From: Lutispora sp.
Lineage (GTDB): Bacteria; Bacillota; Clostridia; Lutisporales; Lutisporaceae
NCBI GenBank assembly: GCA_030834765.1
Contig: JAUQXG010000508.1
Coordinates: forward strand, 1 to 7,225
DNA: 7,225 nt
Reading direction: 5' to 3'
Positions 5,346 through 7,225 of this stretch are shown here, in pieces (the first letter of the stretch is position 1; each line of letters opens with the position of its first letter). The translations under genes were made by a program, and so were the position numbers. The notes under the pieces are model-generated. The model did not search any database and was not told the DNA's origin. It saw only the letters and a program-made list of their open reading frames with translations.

Positions 5346-6137
5346 ATGCTGGATGTATCGGTAAAACATTTAAGTTTTTCTTATGATAAAGAATTGATAT
5401 TGGCTGATATTGATATGGAGGTCAAGGCTGGAGCATTTGTCTGCCTGCTGGGTCAATCTGGCTGCGGGAAAAGCACATTCCTTCGTTTGCTTGCAGGGCT
5501 AGAAAAACCAAACTCGGGAGAAATCCTTGTAGACAATGAACCTGTCACAAAAGCAGGATTACAGAGAGGCGTAGTCTTCCAAGACTATGGTCTTTTTCCT
5601 TGGATGAGTGCCGGGGAAAATATAATGATAGCGCTGAAACAAAGATTTAAGAATATGAATGCCGACCAGCGTAAAGCTGAAGCACTGAGAAGAATAAAAG
5701 ATGTGGAGCTGGCTGAGTCAAACTTTGACAAGCTGCCTAAGGAGCTTTCTGGCGGAATGAAACAGCGTTGTGCCATCGCCCGTGCCTTTAGCATCGATCC
5801 TCCCATTCTTTTGATGGATGAACCCTTTGGTGCGCTAGATGCAGTAACAAGAGCCAAGCTTCAAGACTTGGTTTTAGATTTGTGGAGGAAAGAAACCGAA
5901 AATCGAAAGACGATTTTCTTTGTTACCCACGATGTAGACGAGGCATTGATTCTGGCAACGGACATTTTTGTATTAGGTCAATCACCTAGCAAAATTATTT
6001 ATAAATATTCATTTAATGGCGAGAAAAAATTGGACAGGAATACAATCTATGATGATCCTCAAGCTATGGAATTACGTAATAATCTCATCAAAATTATTCA
6101 TAATGAGATTCAAATAAAAACAAACGATAAAATATGA
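5346..6137 (+). CDS. NitT/TauT-type ABC transporter ATP-binding protein
   Basis: A 263-residue cytoplasmic ATPase that powers uptake of a small anion or organic compound; the family (SsuB/TauB/NrtD/ThiZ) handles nitrate, sulfonates, taurine or pyrimidine precursors. All motifs are intact: Walker A GQSGCGKST (36-44), Q-loop Q79 in VFQD, signature LSGGM (134-138), Walker B LLMDEP (155-160), D-loop GALD and H195 in VTHD. The FPWMSAGENI region (84-93) is typical of the SsuB/TauB group. The start at 5346 is chosen because GGGAGGA lies just upstream (5334-5340) and the product begins in the usual way; the in-frame ATG at 5289 would add 19 unrelated residues. The binding-protein gene begins 13 bases after the stop, so the two are co-transcribed. 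The permease should follow beyond the window. The substrate cannot be told from the ATPase. Confidence 0.93.
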   Translation: MLDVSVKHLSFSYDKELILADIDMEVKAGAFVCLLGQSGCGKSTFLRLLAGLEKPNSGEILVDNEPVTKAGLQRGVVFQDYGLFPWMSAGENIMIALKQRFKNMNADQRKAEALRRIKDVELAESNFDKLPKELSGGMKQRCAIARAFSIDPPILLMDEPFGALDAVTRAKLQDLVLDLWRKETENRKTIFFVTHDVDEALILATDIFVLGQSPSKIIYKYSFNGEKKLDRNTIYDDPQAMELRNNLIKIIHNEIQIKTNDKI

Positions 6138-6150
6138 AAGAGGTATGAAA

Positions 6151-7225
6151 ATGAAAAAAACTTTAAAAATTATCCCGCTTTTGATGGCAGCATTGATGTT
6201 TTTGACAGCTTGCTCCACAAACCCTGGTAACACAAGTACTGCAGCTAATCCTGGGACAGCAGTGCCTGAGAAGGTGAAGATTAAATTAGCAGCACAGGCA
6301 ACCTCTGGACAAGTGTTCCAGTACCTTGCTGAAGATAAGGGTTTTCTGGAAGAAGAAGGTGTTGATGTTGATCTTGTTTATATCAATACTGGGTCAGATG
6401 CTTTTCAAGCCTTAAGCTCAGGACAGGTAGATGTTATTTCTACCTATGGTACCGGTGGCCCTTTAATACAAATCGCAAACGGTCAAGAATTCACTATTTT
6501 CGGGGGCTATATGATTATAGGTGCAACTCCTGTTTTCGCAAATCCAGACACTGTATATAACAGCGTAGAAGATTTTAGAGGCAAAAAGATTGCAATTATG
6601 AGGGGTGGTACTCCTGATATCGTACTCAAAGGTATTTTGCATGATGCAGGCTTTGATCTACAAAAAGATGTTACCTTTGTTGAAATGAAAAAGAACACAG
6701 ATGTTATGGAAGCAGTGCGTAAGGGTGAAGTGGATTTCGGTTCTGTATCTACAGGCTTTGAACTTCAAATTGCAGATGCGGGAATGAAAATTGTTATGTG
6801 GCCTGATGAGTTGTGGCCAGATCACTCTTGCTGCCGTATGATTGCAAAAACAAGCTGGCTTAAAGAGAATCCAGAAAAAATGGAAAAACTGCTTCGTGCA
6901 TATTTGAGAGCTGAAGAAGTGATGCAGGGAGATATGAATCGAGTTGTTGAGTTGACTGTTAAAAACTTAGATATGTCAGAGGAAACAGCAAAAAGCTTCT
7001 TACTTAGTAAACACATGAAATATGAAACAGACCCATATAAAAACAGTGTAATAAAGATGTGGGAAAAAATGCAGTCCTTCGGCTACATTGTCGATCCTAC
7101 AATTAACATTGAAGATCATATTGATACCTCTGAATATAAAGCAGCATTAGATTCCTTGATTAAAGATTATCCTGACAATAAGTTCTTTAATCAAAAGCTG
7201 AAGATGTTTAACGAAAATAATCTGT
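6151..7225 (+). CDS. NitT/TauT-type substrate-binding lipoprotein (3' end cut off)
   Basis: An SsuA/NMT1-like periplasmic-type binding protein, anchored as a lipoprotein, that delivers the ligand to the partner ABC transporter. The signal peptide has a lipobox LTAC (18-21) with C21 as the lipidated residue, then a Ser/Thr/Asn/Pro-rich linker (22-43). Family features include KIKLAAQATSGQVFQYLAED (about 46-65), the first-lobe opening; an ALSSGQVDV segment; and FRGKKIAIMRGGTPD, where the second lobe starts. The motif WPDHSCCRMIAK is also seen in this family. 358 codons are visible and the frame is open at the window edge; family members are usually 320-360 residues, so little is missing. ATG 6151 is chosen over ATG 6145 because AAAGAGG (6137-6143) is 7 bases before it. 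The ligand is not determinable; thiamin-pyrimidine-like, sulfonate and other aromatic or anionic ligands all remain possible. Confidence 0.9.
   Translation, partial: MKKTLKIIPLLMAALMFLTACSTNPGNTSTAANPGTAVPEKVKIKLAAQATSGQVFQYLAEDKGFLEEEGVDVDLVYINTGSDAFQALSSGQVDVISTYGTGGPLIQIANGQEFTIFGGYMIIGATPVFANPDTVYNSVEDFRGKKIAIMRGGTPDIVLKGILHDAGFDLQKDVTFVEMKKNTDVMEAVRKGEVDFGSVSTGFELQIADAGMKIVMWPDELWPDHSCCRMIAKTSWLKENPEKMEKLLRAYLRAEEVMQGDMNRVVELTVKNLDMSEETAKSFLLSKHMKYETDPYKNSVIKMWEKMQSFGYIVDPTINIEDHIDTSEYKAALDSLIKDYPDNKFFNQKLKMFNENNL

Noticed and set aside
1..7225. CRISPR array, insertion-sequence ends, toxin-antitoxin pair or prophage genes
   Set aside because: No regularly spaced repeats, transposase or integrase motifs, or phage structural genes were seen; the XRE protein has no adjacent toxin-like partner.

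Overview
The window looks like chromosomal DNA from a low-GC Bacillota, probably a clostridial anaerobe. Signs of this are the A/T-rich codon use, strong AGGAGG-type ribosome binding sites, a TasA/camelysin-like secreted protein paired with an ER/archaeal-type (SipW-like) signal peptidase, and sigma-A-like promoters. The species cannot be named from the sequence.

Region 1 (1-3774) is a SipW-type secretion locus. A small secreted TasA/camelysin-like protein (33-563) ends at a strong terminator. After a promoter region come three tightly packed co-directional genes. The first is an ER-type signal peptidase with an intact Ser/His/Asp set (831-1361). The second is an ABC-2-type ATP-binding subunit in which Walker A, signature, Walker B and H-loop are all degenerate (1389-2387). 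The third (2371-3774) is an ABC-2-like multi-spanning protein whose C-terminal third is a second signal-peptidase-like domain with catalytic Ser changed to Thr and His to Glu. The three genes overlap or nearly touch, so they are probably one operon. The combination of an active peptidase, a pseudo-ATPase, a permease fused to a pseudopeptidase and a nearby SipW-type substrate is the most unusual thing here. I infer an accessory machine for secretion, processing or assembly of TasA-like surface proteins that no longer relies on ATP hydrolysis by this subunit.

Region 2 (3775-4006) is a junction. It holds the 3' half of a tRNA-like sequence with an encoded CCA but no convincing 5' half, then an intrinsic terminator and a long AT-rich hairpin. 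It may be a tRNA remnant or the attachment-site scar of an integrated element. No integrase is visible.

Region 3 (4007-5345) holds a small XRE-family regulator on the minus strand, divergent from a stand-alone CheY-like receiver of the LytTR-regulator type that lacks an output domain. A near-consensus promoter carries a perfect palindrome over its -10 box. After the receiver come about 500 bases without an intact gene, containing short minus-strand reading frames that look like a decayed gene.

Region 4 (5346-7225) is the start of a conventional NitT/TauT (SsuB/TauB-like) uptake operon: an intact ATPase and a lipoprotein substrate-binding protein that runs off the window. The permease is presumably just downstream.
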